Assembly: GCA_947359465.1 (NCBI GenBank) | Contig: OX375881.1 | Span: forward strand, 123,577,967-123,641,966 | Direction: 5' to 3' | Source: Metellina segmentata | Taxonomy: Eukaryota; Arthropoda; Arachnida; Araneae; Tetragnathidae | Length of the DNA: 64,000 bases | Part shown: positions 1-9,877 of the stretch, piece after piece | Layout of the letters: every line of letters begins with the position of its first letter | Position numbering within the stretch: position 1 is the stretch's first letter | Program-made: the position numbers and the translations under genes | Notes under the pieces: model-generated | The model's database searches: none | Told to the model about the DNA's origin: nothing | Seen by the model: only the letters and a program-made list of their open reading frames with translations

Positions 1-1
1 G

Positions 2-770
2 GGTATAGTTAGAATGTTCAAGGAGATGAGGACAGAGGGAGCCAGTGGGGAGTTCTATGTGGAATGTGACTTGTGTGGGAATATGGTTGAGGCAGGAAAG
101 AGGTGTGTGAGCGGGGTTAAAATGTCAGAGAAGGTTGAATTTACATGCAAGAGTTGTTTAGAGGTGGGTGATTTGAGGAAGGAGCTGGAGGCTTTGAAGG
201 TGAGGGCTGTAGAGGGAGTGGAAAAGGGTGTCCAATGTGTAAACTTGGGGCATGTTGATCAGGGGGATAAGGTAACTAGAGGAGTAGTGGTTGGTGATTC
301 AATGGTCAGGGTTTTGGGAGAAATGGTAGGGCGTAAAAAGCGCAATTTTGCAAGGTGTTGTTTGCCAGGTGCCAGGGTAAAACATGTAGTTGAGGCAGTT
401 AAGGCAGGTGTGGTTAAAGGGGAGGAAAAAGCAGTAGTGTGGGTGGGAACAAATGACGTAGAGGACTACAAATGTCGAGTTTAAGAGGGAAGCAGAAACA
501 CTTTTAAGAGGCATTAAGTCTCATGGGGCAGAAGTAACAGTATTAGGATTACTACCTAGGTATGGGTTAGGCAATGGGTGGTTAAATCAAAGGGCCAATA
601 AGATGAACGGGTTGTTAAGGGATTTGTGTGAGAGGGAGGAGGTTAGATTTTTAGATGTTTGGAAGGAGTGTAGGAGGGATTGGATAAGCAGGGACAATTT
701 GCATTTAAGCTTGATAGGTAATAGGGAGGTTGGCAAGCGGGTTTTGAATATTCTGGAGTCAAAAAACTAG
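2..770 (+). pseudogene. LINE ORF1: Cys-rich (PHD-like) plus SGNH esterase, frameshifted
   Basis: Frame 2 is open from the window edge. It shows a Cys pair (ECDLCG) and a second pair (FTCKSC), as in the PHD/zinc module of CR1 ORF1 proteins, then SGNH esterase block I (VVVGDSMV), a block II-like Gly (LPGARV) and block III (WVGTNDV). The frame stops at 482-484. The homologous protein continues in frame 3 from about position 471 to the stop at 768-770, with LLPRYG and the C-terminal catalytic block DNLHLS. A single-base indel between roughly 462 and 480 therefore splits one ORF1. Ser (GDS), Asn (GTND) and the Asp/His block all survive. ORF1 of CR1-like elements is thought to bind RNA or membranes during retrotransposition. 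The first visible Met at 14 need not be the true start. Confidence 0.75.
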
Positions 771-802
771 TATACAAGCAGGGATGGGAAGGACATAGAG
801 GG

Positions 803-3709
803 TTGACAGTACACAGTAATTGCTTAGGAAAACTAACAGGGTCTAAATTGCAGGAGACAAACAATACAAAGGGAAAGTGCAATGTAAGGGAGAAAAACAA
901 TACCAAAACAAATAATACAAGGGGAAAGTGCAATCTAAGGGTGAAAAATAAGCTAAAAGTATTTTATTGTAATGCTCGCAGTGTGAGAAATAAAATGGAT
1001 GAGCTCAAGGGAATTGCACAAGCAGAGGATATAGATATCATTGGGATTACTGAAAGTTGGGCAAGCAGTGAAGATGCACAAATTTTAGAATTAAGTGGAT
1101 TCACAATGTTTAGGGAGGACAGAGAGAATAGGAAAGGGGGTGGGGTTTTGATTTATGTGAGAGAATTCTTAAACTGTACAGAAATAAAGTTAAATAGTAA
1201 AACTGAGGGTATAGAATCAGTCTGGGTGAAACTGAATACAGACAAAGGCAAAGGACTAATTCTGGGTAATATATATAGACCTCCTGTTTGTAGTGAAGAG
1301 CAGGAAAAGGGCATGTGCAATCTGATAAACGAAGCATGTCAAAAAGGAGAATTAATTTTAATGGGGGACTATAACTATCCAAATATTGACTGGACAAACA
1401 ATCTAGCTACAAATGGGAAAGGGGCAGAATTTTTGGAAGTGATACAGGATTGTTTTTTGTACCAGATGGTGTATGAGGATACTAGGGACAATGCAATATT
1501 GGATTTGATTTTAAGCAATGATGAGGATAGGGTGCAGGATTTGGTTATAGGTGAGCCACTGGGAGAAAGTGATCATAGAAGTATCAGATTAAGTATAAAT
1601 TTTCAGTCAGCATACACAATCAATAGTAGAATAATTCCAAATTTCAGAAAGGTAAATTTTCATAAGATAAGGGAAGAGTTAAAGGAAACATTCAAAGGGG
1701 GATTATTAGCACTGCATCATTCTGAACAATGGGAGGAATTCAAGAATAAGTTAGACATGGTGTTAAAAAAACATGTAACGTTCAGGAAAAAAGGAAAATC
1801 TAGAAAATTGCTCCCTATGTGGTTTTCAGGGGAAACACACAAAGCTTTAAAATTAAAACAAAGAACATACAGGGTATATAAAAGCACTGGTAACGACAGG
1901 GACATGGAGGCATATCAGAAAGCCAGAAAGGAGTTTAAAACTATTAGTCGGAAGCAAAAGGTGTCCTTGGAGGAAAAATTAGCAAGGGAAATAAATATAA
2001 AACCAAAAGAATTTTTTGCATATGCAAGTGGTAAAAATAAATTTAGCACTACACTGGGACCGTTAGAGGGGAAGGGAGGTGAATTAATTCAAGACGAGGA
2101 GGGAATGGCAAACGTGTTAAATGACTTTTTTCTGGGGGTTTTCAATGGTAACTATAGTTTAAAAAAGGACCCCAAGGATGGAGCCTTTGCAGGGGGTATA
2201 ATTAAAGAATGCAAATTCAACAGGGAAGAAATAGTACATCAGTTGAAAAGAATTAAGCCATCTAAAGCACCAGGGCCAGACGATATTTATCCGAGAGTAC
2301 TAGTGGAATGCGCGGAAGAACTGGGGGAAGTAATTCACACGATATTTAATTCAACATATAGCACAGGTTGGGTGCCAATGGATTGGAAGTTGGCCAACAT
2401 AACTCCAATTTTCAAAAAGGGAATACAAAGTGATCCGGGCAACTATAGACCAGTAAGTCTAACATCAGTAATTTGCAAAATATTTGAATCTCTGTTAAAA
2501 AAGCATATAATGTTATACTTGGAGGAGGGGGGACTGTTATCAGAGAATCAGTATGGGTTTAGGAAGGGCAGATCCTGCTCTACAAACCTTTTGAAGTTCT
2601 ACGAAAAAATTACTGAGGAGCTGGATAATAAGAGCAGTGTGGATATCATGTACATAGATTTTCAAAAGGCTTTTGATAAAGTACCTCATGAGGCATTACT
2701 GTTTAAATTGGAAAGGCTGGGGATTCAGGGAAAAACATTAATATGGATAAAGAATTGGTTATTGGGTAGAAAGCAGAGAGTGCAGGTAAAAGGAAATTAT
2801 TCACAGTGGACAGAAGTTATAAGTGGGGTGCCTCAGGGATCAGTTTTGGGACCAATTTTATTTATAATTTTCATAGATGATATAGGTCAGGGGATCAAGA
2901 ATAGAATCAGTATATTTGCAGATGACTTAAAAATATGGGGGACAGTGGATACCAAGTTACAGATAGAAAATTTACAAGGGGATTTTGATAAGATATCCGA
3001 ATGGGCTGTAAAATGGGGTATGTCATTTAATGTAGGGAAATGTCAAGTTCTGCATATGGGTTACAGGAATAGTGGAGCCGAGTACTGTCTGCAGGGAGTA
3101 AAGGTAAAGGAGGGAGAAACAGTCAAGGATCTTGGGGTGATAATTCACAGGGATTTTAAAATGTGTCACCAATGTTCAGCTGCGGGTAAAAAGGCTAATA
3201 GGTTATTGGGGTATATTAAAAAGACTGTAACTTCAAGGGATAAGAATATAATCTTGCCATTATATAAGGGTTTAGTAAGACCACATCTAGAATATGCTGT
3301 ACAATTCTGGGCTCCATATATGAGAAAGGACATAGAATCAATTGAAAGGGTTCAGCACAGAGCTACAAAAATAATAAAGGGGCTAGCAAATTTCGACTAT
3401 AATGAACGTTTAAGTAAGCTAAACATGTATACAATGGAAAGAAGAAGAAGGAGGGGGGATTTGATTCAGCTTTTCAAGTTTGTAAAACAAGGGGACACAG
3501 AGGGCTTGCATTTCAATAGGGATAACAGAACAAGGGGCCATGGGTATAAATTGAATAAGCCACATTTTAATCGGGATTTAAGGAAAAACTACTACTTTAA
3601 TAGGGTAATAGACAGTTGGAACGCGTTGCCAGAAAATATAGTTAATTCAAAGGGAGTGTACGAATTTAAGACACAATTGGATAGTCAGTGGGAATTGGAG
3701 AATTCATAA
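803..3709 (+). CDS. LINE ORF2: AP endonuclease and reverse transcriptase
   Basis: This 968-residue frame has no interruption. The N-terminal endonuclease shows CNARS (N57), TESW (E84), NIYRPP, GDYNYPNIDW (D189, N191), LDLIL and SDH (D257, H258), which are all the residues expected of an active APE-type nuclease. The reverse transcriptase follows with KAPGPDD (about 488-494), WKLANITPIFKKG, NYRPVSLTS, QYGFRKGRS, motif A YIDFQKAFD (D619), SGVPQGSVLGP and motif C FADD (D707, D708). The C-terminus (SWNALPENIVNS) is typical of CR1/L2-type ORF2, with no RNase H domain. It would nick target DNA and copy LINE RNA by target-primed reverse transcription in the nucleus. The Met at 803 is the first in frame, and the start could lie further downstream because residues 1-50 are low-complexity. 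Confidence 0.9.
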   Translation: MTVHSNCLGKLTGSKLQETNNTKGKCNVREKNNTKTNNTRGKCNLRVKNKLKVFYCNARSVRNKMDELKGIAQAEDIDIIGITESWASSEDAQILELSGFTMFREDRENRKGGGVLIYVREFLNCTEIKLNSKTEGIESVWVKLNTDKGKGLILGNIYRPPVCSEEQEKGMCNLINEACQKGELILMGDYNYPNIDWTNNLATNGKGAEFLEVIQDCFLYQMVYEDTRDNAILDLILSNDEDRVQDLVIGEPLGESDHRSIRLSINFQSAYTINSRIIPNFRKVNFHKIREELKETFKGGLLALHHSEQWEEFKNKLDMVLKKHVTFRKKGKSRKLLPMWFSGETHKALKLKQRTYRVYKSTGNDRDMEAYQKARKEFKTISRKQKVSLEEKLAREINIKPKEFFAYASGKNKFSTTLGPLEGKGGELIQDEEGMANVLNDFFLGVFNGNYSLKKDPKDGAFAGGIIKECKFNREEIVHQLKRIKPSKAPGPDDIYPRVLVECAEELGEVIHTIFNSTYSTGWVPMDWKLANITPIFKKGIQSDPGNYRPVSLTSVICKIFESLLKKHIMLYLEEGGLLSENQYGFRKGRSCSTNLLKFYEKITEELDNKSSVDIMYIDFQKAFDKVPHEALLFKLERLGIQGKTLIWIKNWLLGRKQRVQVKGNYSQWTEVISGVPQGSVLGPILFIIFIDDIGQGIKNRISIFADDLKIWGTVDTKLQIENLQGDFDKISEWAVKWGMSFNVGKCQVLHMGYRNSGAEYCLQGVKVKEGETVKDLGVIIHRDFKMCHQCSAAGKKANRLLGYIKKTVTSRDKNIILPLYKGLVRPHLEYAVQFWAPYMRKDIESIERVQHRATKIIKGLANFDYNERLSKLNMYTMERRRRRGDLIQLFKFVKQGDTEGLHFNRDNRTRGHGYKLNKPHFNRDLRKNYYFNRVIDSWNALPENIVNSKGVYEFKTQLDSQWELENS

Positions 3710-3715
3710 ACAAAG

Positions 3716-3778
3716 GACCAGCCTTGTTGGGCTTGAGCCTGTGGCTGGTCGTCAATATTTGTATTTGTATTTGTATTC
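3716..3778 (+). other. LINE 3' UTR hairpin and hexamer tail
   Basis: An 8-bp perfect stem pairs GACCAGCC (3716-3723) with GGCTGGTC (3743-3750), with a short inner GGCT/AGCC stem. It is followed at once by about three copies of ATTTGT ending near 3777. CR1/L2-type reverse transcriptases recognise such a terminal hairpin and short repeat instead of poly(A), so this marks the 3' end of the element. The stem and repeat are seen directly; the function is from family knowledge. Confidence 0.7.
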
Positions 3779-4117
3779 ATTAAATTCGTTTAAAAATGTT
3801 CTAGATTAAATTTTAAAATTTGCCTCGACCCTAAAATTGCAAAAAATTTGGACTACCTGTGTGCCTTATCCCATTACTGTAAGTACCATAGATTCGTCAG
3901 GACTTTGCGTGCAAGAAACAAACACTTCCTTTTATAATAGTAGAGATGATTCGTAGATCAGTGATTTAGCATGACGTAGAAGTATGTCAACCAATTAACA
4001 CTTTTATTTTAATGCTTTGATACATGAAAAAAATTGTTGAGTTTGAGGTTCGCAGTATCAGTTTGTATCAAAATCAATTGTTTAATTTATTTTCAACTGT
4101 TCGCATTTTGCATAACA
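3779..4117. other. LINE 3' flank, no gene seen
   Basis: AT-rich sequence between the LINE tail and the next inverted-repeat element. No ORF, repeat copy or RNA signal was recognised. Confidence 0.5.
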
Positions 4118-5360
4118 CTTTGACTACGGCTATAGCCTTACTACGGCCTTAACTGAGGCTATTATAACTTTCAAGGTATAGCCATAAAAAAAAAACTCAC
4201 CCGATCGCATTTGCACAATTTACATCCCAGAGCAAAACGGAAGGTAGCAATCGGTAGGAATTAATGTTTTTTTATAAACATCGATACTTAAAATTTGTCT
4301 AAGGGGCCGTCTTCATATTAAATTGGATGCTTGCTCCTATAATTTCAATACGAACCCCCATCTTTTAACAAAAATTTGGATTCTATACACCATTTCAGGC
4401 AGAAATAAATAAAAGTTAATCAACTTTATCGGATTTTTCACCAATTTGTAAATGTTTGAAAATTAGATCTCTTAATGTTAAATTGGTGTTTCACGTTTTT
4501 TGTTATATTTGTTACAAACATTTATTTTTCTTAGAAATTGTTATTTCATCCTTTGCTACCCAAAAACCCAAACACAATCTATAAACATTTTAATTATTAA
4601 ATTAAATTTACTATTTTTTATCAATTATGAAATTAATATTCGCTAAAATTATTAATAGAAACATGGGCAAATGTTGACACCATGTGATTCAACTGCTACT
4701 GGAATTAAAAATTCCAGCTTATCACGTGAATAATTAGTAGAGCAGTGAGACTTTTTGCAAAATTCGCTGATTACTATAATTATTGGGGATCGTTCACAAA
4801 GTGAAAACAGAAATTTGTGCCAACATATCCTGGGATTCAGTCAGAATGGATTCTGACTTCGTCACCATCTTAATGAACTACATACCAAGGCGCCCACATC
4901 AGGTCATTGATTGCGACGGCCACTATACGTATTAATTAATATTTATAATGTTATTGATTTCCGAACATTTATACGCTCCCTCAATGGTTTTTATGGATTT
5001 TCTCGGTCAATTTTACGCCCCTTTACATTATTTTTTTCATCAAATCCGTTTAAAATTGTGTGTAGAATCAAAATTTGTGATAAAAGATGGGGGTTCGTAT
5101 TGGAATTATCGGAGTAAGCACCCAATTTTATATGAAGACGGCAAACAAATGATATACAAATTTTAAATATGTGCATTTGTAGAAAACATTAATCCCTATC
5201 GATTGCTACCTTCCGTTTTGTTCTGCGATGTAAATTGTGCAATTGGGATCGTGCGAGTCGGGGTTTTTTTTACGGCTGTACAACTGTTGTACTGGCTATA
5301 GTCTAAATTCCTTCTTGACGCCATCAATGTACAACTGCTGTACCGGCCGTAGTCTAAAGG
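4118..5360 (+). mobile_element. Long-TIR DNA element, family A copy 1
   Basis: Positions about 4195-4410 and 5060-5270 are near-matching inverted repeats of roughly 215 bp. Both arms carry TGCACAATTTACATC, ACGGAAGGTAGCAATCG, AAATTTGTCTAAG and CATCTTTTA-like stretches. Outside them lie shorter related motifs (GACTACGGC at about 4120, GCCGTAGTC at about 5350), so the element probably extends to these points. The interior has no recognisable transposase, so this is a non-autonomous element. A second copy of the whole structure, in reverse order, is spread over 6435-10640. Superfamily unknown; target duplication not resolved. Confidence 0.65.
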
Positions 5361-5470
5361 TTAACTCACGAATGAAAATATGTCGGGTTTATGAGATAGT
5401 GGTCAGCATTTGCATGGGTTCTAACTTACCGCCTAATTGAAATAATAGAATTGTTCAAAACGAAGTCGGG

Positions 5471-5770
5471 CCGCAGTAAACCGGTTGGAAGAGCAACAGA
5501 TTATCGACCGGAGAGTTGCGACTTCGAATCCAACCAAAAGCCGTTGTGTACAAAAGGGGATACTTCAATCTGTCGTATCATCGAACGCGTTCTTACGTCG
5601 GCTTGGTGTGGAAGTTAGAACAGTGGGGTACTAAGGTTTTGGCGTCGTGATCTGAGCGTGGTTTAAAACGACGCGGTGTTGTCCTCGGATCTTTCACTTC
5701 AGGAGTCGATCCCGGACCGTCCGTCAATAGTCCATGTTGCTTCATTGCGACGTTAATTAAAATACCTACT
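5471..5770 (+). mobile_element. tRNA-derived SINE (family 1), full length
   Basis: The head carries CCGGTTGGAAGAGCAAC and the B-box-like stretch GACTTCGAATCCAACC. It is followed by CCGTTGTGTACAAAAGGGG, the shared body (GTTGTCCTCGGATCTTTC, GATCCCGGACCGTC) and the family tail GACGTTAATTAAAATACC. The same order recurs about 30 times in the window. Transcription would be by RNA polymerase III from the internal A/B boxes. Confidence 0.75.
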
Positions 5771-5780
5771 TCAAAACGAC

Positions 5781-6221
5781 GTGATACTCGAATATCTTCT
5801 CAAGGGACCAGGACTATTAAGGGCAGTTAGTTGTAGTCTAAAAAGTGTTCATTTTCAGAAAACTTTCGATTCAATACTGGAACGCTGTTTGTCTACGAAT
5901 GGATTGAAAAGGTCAAAGCACAAGTTACGCACGAAAAATCCAGACTATCGTCTGCTACTGTCAATAACGACAACAGCGATTGATTGCGCACGTAAACATG
6001 GTTCTGTCACACTGACGAGTGATGAAGTGGATAATCAATCATTCCCCACGGCCGAAAAAAAACTTTATATGTACGACTCAGGAAAAACTCTTTTGATGAC
6101 AAAAAAGTACGGCTATGGTATCAGTAAGTTAAAAAGCAAAGGAACACAGTTGAAAAATGAATGTTGCCTATTTTCTATATACATATATAAAAAAGTATCT
6201 GTGCGTGAATATATTATTTAA
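5781..6221 (+). CDS. Unrecognised 146-codon ORF
   Basis: An uninterrupted frame starting 11 bases past a SINE tail. The central part (residues about 25-110) has ordinary composition with charged and hydrophobic residues. The C-terminus is AT-driven (FSIYIYKKVS). I recognise no domain, signal peptide or membrane segment, and no partner gene lies nearby. It may be a chance frame, an old transposon fragment or part of an exon. Confidence 0.12.
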   Translation: MILEYLLKGPGLLRAVSCSLKSVHFQKTFDSILERCLSTNGLKRSKHKLRTKNPDYRLLLSITTTAIDCARKHGSVTLTSDEVDNQSFPTAEKKLYMYDSGKTLLMTKKYGYGISKLKSKGTQLKNECCLFSIYIYKKVSVREYII

Positions 6222-6779
6222 ACAAATCTACGCCGTTCGACCAATCCACACCCAATATTATACACTTAGCACATGTTTTCCGCAGTGTTCTGTAGTATTT
6301 TTCTTTCCTGTCTACAGACCCATCTGAAGCCATGAAAATTGGCACGCAAGTAGTCTCTAAAGTGACAATCGAAGCCCCAATTTTAAAATCTAGAGTTTGT
6401 TTTTCCGCAATAATTGGACATGTACACCCATCAGAAAAAAACTACTCACCCGATCGCAATTGCACAATTTACATCACGGAACAAAACGGAAGGTAGCAAT
6501 CGATAGGGGTGAATGTTTTCTACAAATACCAATATTTAAAATTTGTCTAAGAGGTCATCTTCATATTAAATTGGGTGCTTACTCCGATATTTTCAATGCG
6601 AATTCCCATCTTTTATCACAAATTTGGATTCTACACACAATTTCAGGTGGATATAATGAAAAATAATGAAAAACATCGTAAAATTGATAGAAAAAATCCA
6701 TAAAAAACATTGGGGGAGCGTGTAAATGTTTGGAGTTCAATCACATTATAAATATCTCTATATTAAAATTGATTTTGGA

Positions 6780-8914
6780 TAGGATTGAAAACTGTGTTGT
6801 TTAGCTCGATTCTTAGACGGTTTCCCGAGAATGTACGGACCAGACAAATACGAAATTAACATGGTTTGTTATTCATCGTTTTCCCAGGACAATTGTGAAG
6901 TTCTTTTTCCAATGTGGCTATTAGTTTAGGGTTTATTAAGTGTCAAAGTTGAAAAGGCGAAATTTCTTCCGCGAGTGAGTAAAACACATACAAATTTTCA
7001 GTCTTCAGCCATGAGATTTTTTTGAAATGACATTAACATTCCTGAAAATAGATTACCAAGAAAAACTGCAATTGCTGATTAGCTGGCGAAGTTTATGCAA
7101 TGACATACTGCAATTTCATTTCGAGTTCCCGAAGCAACAAGTTTGAGGAGTATAAATACTAAATTTTTAATAAACACAATGCAGAACTATTTTTCAATAA
7201 CTTAGCGTCTGTATTAGAAGCTAAAACGTTTAATTCAAATGACAAATTGAATATTTATGAGATAATAGTAGGAACAGTGCAGAAACCTGTAAAAATAATT
7301 GCAAAAAAGGGTAAAAAAAAAGAACTGGAGGAATGACCTTAGTATTACTTAATACCCATGCTTTCCATCGAATTATTGGTGCTTTGGATTATTTCACTGA
7401 CAACGGAGTGATTTTGTTATCATTTCCACCTCACACGAGTCACAGATTACAACCCCTTGATGTGTCAGTATACGGACCGTTCAACAAATTATACAATGAG
7501 GCTGTATGTGGATGTTTGAAATCGCATCCTGGAAGCACTGTGTCGATCTACGACGTACCAGGTATTGTCAAAATAGCCCTATCTAGTAATCAGTAACCGA
7601 TCGACCGTTATCTGTCAGAGATGAGAGAGTTGAATACCAGAATGAAAATGAAAAAGAATATAGTAAATATGAAGCTGTTAACAAACCAAACACATTAGCA
7701 ATAAATTGAGTTAATGACAGTGAGAATGCAGGATCGTCTTCAGAAGTGAGAAATCTCATTGAATTAGATGATTCTATGACAATTGACATTAGCAATGTAT
7801 CAGTGGTAAGTCTTACAGAAATAAGACCGCTCCCTAAGGCAGGACCTCGTAAATGTTTGAAATTTGCCGTTCTAACAAGCACACATGTAGAAGAGAAAAT
7901 TCGAGCAGAACAAAAAGCAAGAGAACGCAGGAAACAAATTGAAGAAGAAAAAGCAAAAAAAAAACTACATGGAAAGGCCAAACAGTGCATAAAAAAATTA
8001 CACCTACGTTATTGGAAAAAATTAAGAAGCTAAATTTGATAGCTCTGAAGATAACGAAAATTGCTTACGTCTAGTTTGCTTGGAGCAATACCAAATTTCT
8101 AGACCCGGAGAAGACTGGGTGCAATGCATGACACGTAAAATATGGGCTCATGTCAAATGTACCTAAAATGAACCTTATTTTATTTGTATTAACTGCAAAT
8201 CAGATGCTGAAACAAGCGATGACAATGAATGATTAAAAATATAGGTAGGCCTACAGGATATAGGTCTACACGTTGTAGTAGACTACCGAGTCAAAGATCA
8301 ATATGTCCAAAGATTAGTGTCGGCCTACTTTTTATTTCCTTCATGATTAACACAATTTTTATTTTTATTTTTATTGTTAAGTGTCTTTAAAAGTAATTTT
8401 ACAAAGAACTACAGGTTTACAAATGTTAATAGCTTAACTATTTTATTTTCATTTGATTTACAGTGTTTTTAAAAATATGGAAATGTTTTTATTGTGTTAA
8501 AAATGTTATAAATGAATAAATTTCTCATTCTTGATTTAAAAACCCCCATTCAACTGCCTTTCTTACATAATTTGTCTATGTTACAATGTATTTGTATGTG
8601 TCATTTATGTGTCACAATGTGCCCCAAGTATGTCACTATTAGCCCCGCTACGGGGTAAGTTGTGACAAATTTCGAGGTTACGCAGATTTCATTTTATGTT
8701 ATCAAAAACGTTAATAATGTTAATAGTACAAGTTTTCTAAAAATATTACACAATATTTACTCTAATGATCTGATACACTAAATGTTTCACTCAGTTCAAA
8801 TCTTACGGCTAATATCAAAAATCTCGAAAATGTCACTACTAGCCCAGGTCTCCCTTACCTCTCAACTTAAATTTTTGGGTTGGCGAGCGTAAGCGAGCAG
8901 GGGGCAGAGACCCC
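6780..8914 (+). mobile_element. Pogo-like DNA transposon inserted in family A
   Basis: This stretch interrupts family A between its blocks ending near 6775 and starting near 8915. It holds a plus-strand pogo/Tigger-like transposase relic (7060-8232), then an AT-rich 3' region with TAGCCCCGCTACGGGGTAAG at 8640 and a GC-rich end motif at 8875-8915. Exact ends and target duplication could not be fixed; a shared TATTA near both edges is suggestive only. Confidence 0.55.
7060..8232 (+). pseudogene. Pogo/Tigger-like DDE transposase relic
   Basis: Conceptual translation across stops gives the family order. First comes the end of the DNA-binding half (LAKFMQ, FRVPEATSLR), with a Trp-to-stop change at about 7077. 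Next are ASVLEAKTF and TVQKPVKIIAKKGKK. Then from 7333 a DDE_1 stretch begins with NGVILLSFPPHTSHRLQPLD and continues VSVYGPFN, CLKSHPGS and IYDVPGIV. The frame at 7746-8033 gives RPLPKAGPRKC and a Lys/Glu-rich coiled segment. The last part (GEDWVQCM, WAHVKC, YFICINCKSD) is a Cys/His zinc motif seen at the C-terminus of these transposases. The segment between KKGKK and the FPPH block is missing, which removes the first catalytic Asp. The second Asp motif reads NTH rather than DNH. The copy is dead. Confidence 0.7.
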
Positions 8915-8925
8915 TAATATTAATA
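8860..8925 (+). repeat. GC-rich inverted motif, partner of 17243-17290
   Basis: GGTTGGCGAGCGTAAGCGAG at 8879 is the near reverse complement of CTCGTTAACGCTCGCCAACC at about 17262. Both are next to a GGGGG/CCCCC stretch. It sits at the junction between the pogo-like insertion and family A, so it may be a transposon terminus. Identity unknown. Confidence 0.4.
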
Positions 8926-9391
8926 AAGACGTGTAGTGACCGTCGCAGTCAATGACCTGTTGCAGGCGCCTTGGTTTGGAGTCCATTAAGATGGTGACAA
9001 AGTCAGAATCCTTTCTGATTGAATCCCAGGATCTCTTGGCAGAAATTTCTGTTTTCACTTTGTGAATAATCCCCACTAACGATAATAATCATCGAATTTT
9101 GCAAACAGTCTCACTGCGTTACTAATTATGCACGTGATGAGCTGAATTTTGGAATTCCCATGTTTCAGTAACATCTGAATCGCATGGAGTCAAAATTTGC
9201 CCAGGTTTCTATTCATATTTTTTATGAATACACTCAGACTTGTTTTTGTGCGATCTTTTTTTGTGCGGTATATGAAAACAAATTTATAATCTACTTACAG
9301 TCCTTTAAAAATTTCAAACTAATTCGAACATAACTAACGAAGTTATCAATAAAAATTACTTAAATTAAAAAAAATTAATATAGCACGTTTT

Positions 9392-9749
9392 TGTAACGGA
9401 CTAAAAAGTATAAAATAATTTATCCTGGCCCCAGACAGATTTATAACCCCATACAGATTACTGACCCCATATCGATTGTCCTCAAAAATTGTGATTGTAA
9501 AGTTTTAATAGCCAAAAAAATACTTGTAAAGATTTAAAACGAAAATCGTGGGGCGCATGCAATAGATAATAATGAGGAGTGTAAAACGCCCCACGTTTTT
9601 CGTTTAAAATCTTACAAGTATTTTTATAGCTATTAAAGCTTTACAATCAAAAACTTTTAGAACAATCGGTATGGGGTCAAGAATCTATATGGGGTTATAA
9701 ATCTGTATGAGGCCAGGAGATATTATTTTATACTATTTAGTCCGTTACA
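9392..9749. mobile_element. Foldback MITE (element C) nested in element B
   Basis: Two arms of about 160 bp run from TGTAACGGACTAAAAAGT to the mirror ACTATTTAGTCCGTTACA. They meet at a GC-rich core (CGTGGGGCG at about 9548, CGCCCCACG at about 9588) around a loop of about 30 nt. The arms contain CCCCATA / TATGGGG motifs. No coding capacity. Transcripts would form a long hairpin. Confidence 0.7.
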
Positions 9750-9799
9750 CCGCCTACATGGTAACTGAAAAAAAGTCAACTCTAAATGAGTGCTAGGTA

Positions 9800-9877
9800 G
9801 TGTCTTCAAGTGACGAAAGTGATTTTGAACCACTTCACCACAAGAACATCCGCGTGTTCTCAGACAACGAAGGATAA
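9800..9877 (+). pseudogene. Transposase C-terminal tail remnant
   Basis: A 25-codon stretch, VSSSDESDFEPL then KNIRVFSDNEG and a TAA stop. It has the acidic Ser/Asp-rich character of pogo/Tigger-like transposase tails. It is the only coding trace in element B, so B is probably an internal-deletion derivative. Too short to be certain. Confidence 0.35.

Larger units (their letters stand above)
1..3778 (+). mobile_element. CR1-like non-LTR retrotransposon, cut by window edge
   Basis: ORF1 (zinc/PHD-like plus esterase), ORF2 (endonuclease plus reverse transcriptase), a hairpin 3' UTR and a short hexamer-repeat tail follow in the order known for CR1-like LINEs. No poly(A) is present. The 5' end lies left of the window, so neither the 5' UTR nor a target-site duplication can be judged. 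The sense strand is strikingly purine-rich, unlike the AT-balanced flanks. ORF2 is intact while nearly every other element here is broken, so this insertion is probably recent. The clade call rests on domain order and motifs seen by eye; L2 or Rex relatives are the alternatives. Confidence 0.85.

Noticed and set aside
7583..7990. 135-codon minus-strand ORF
   Set aside because: Antisense shadow of the pogo-like transposase relic on the plus strand.
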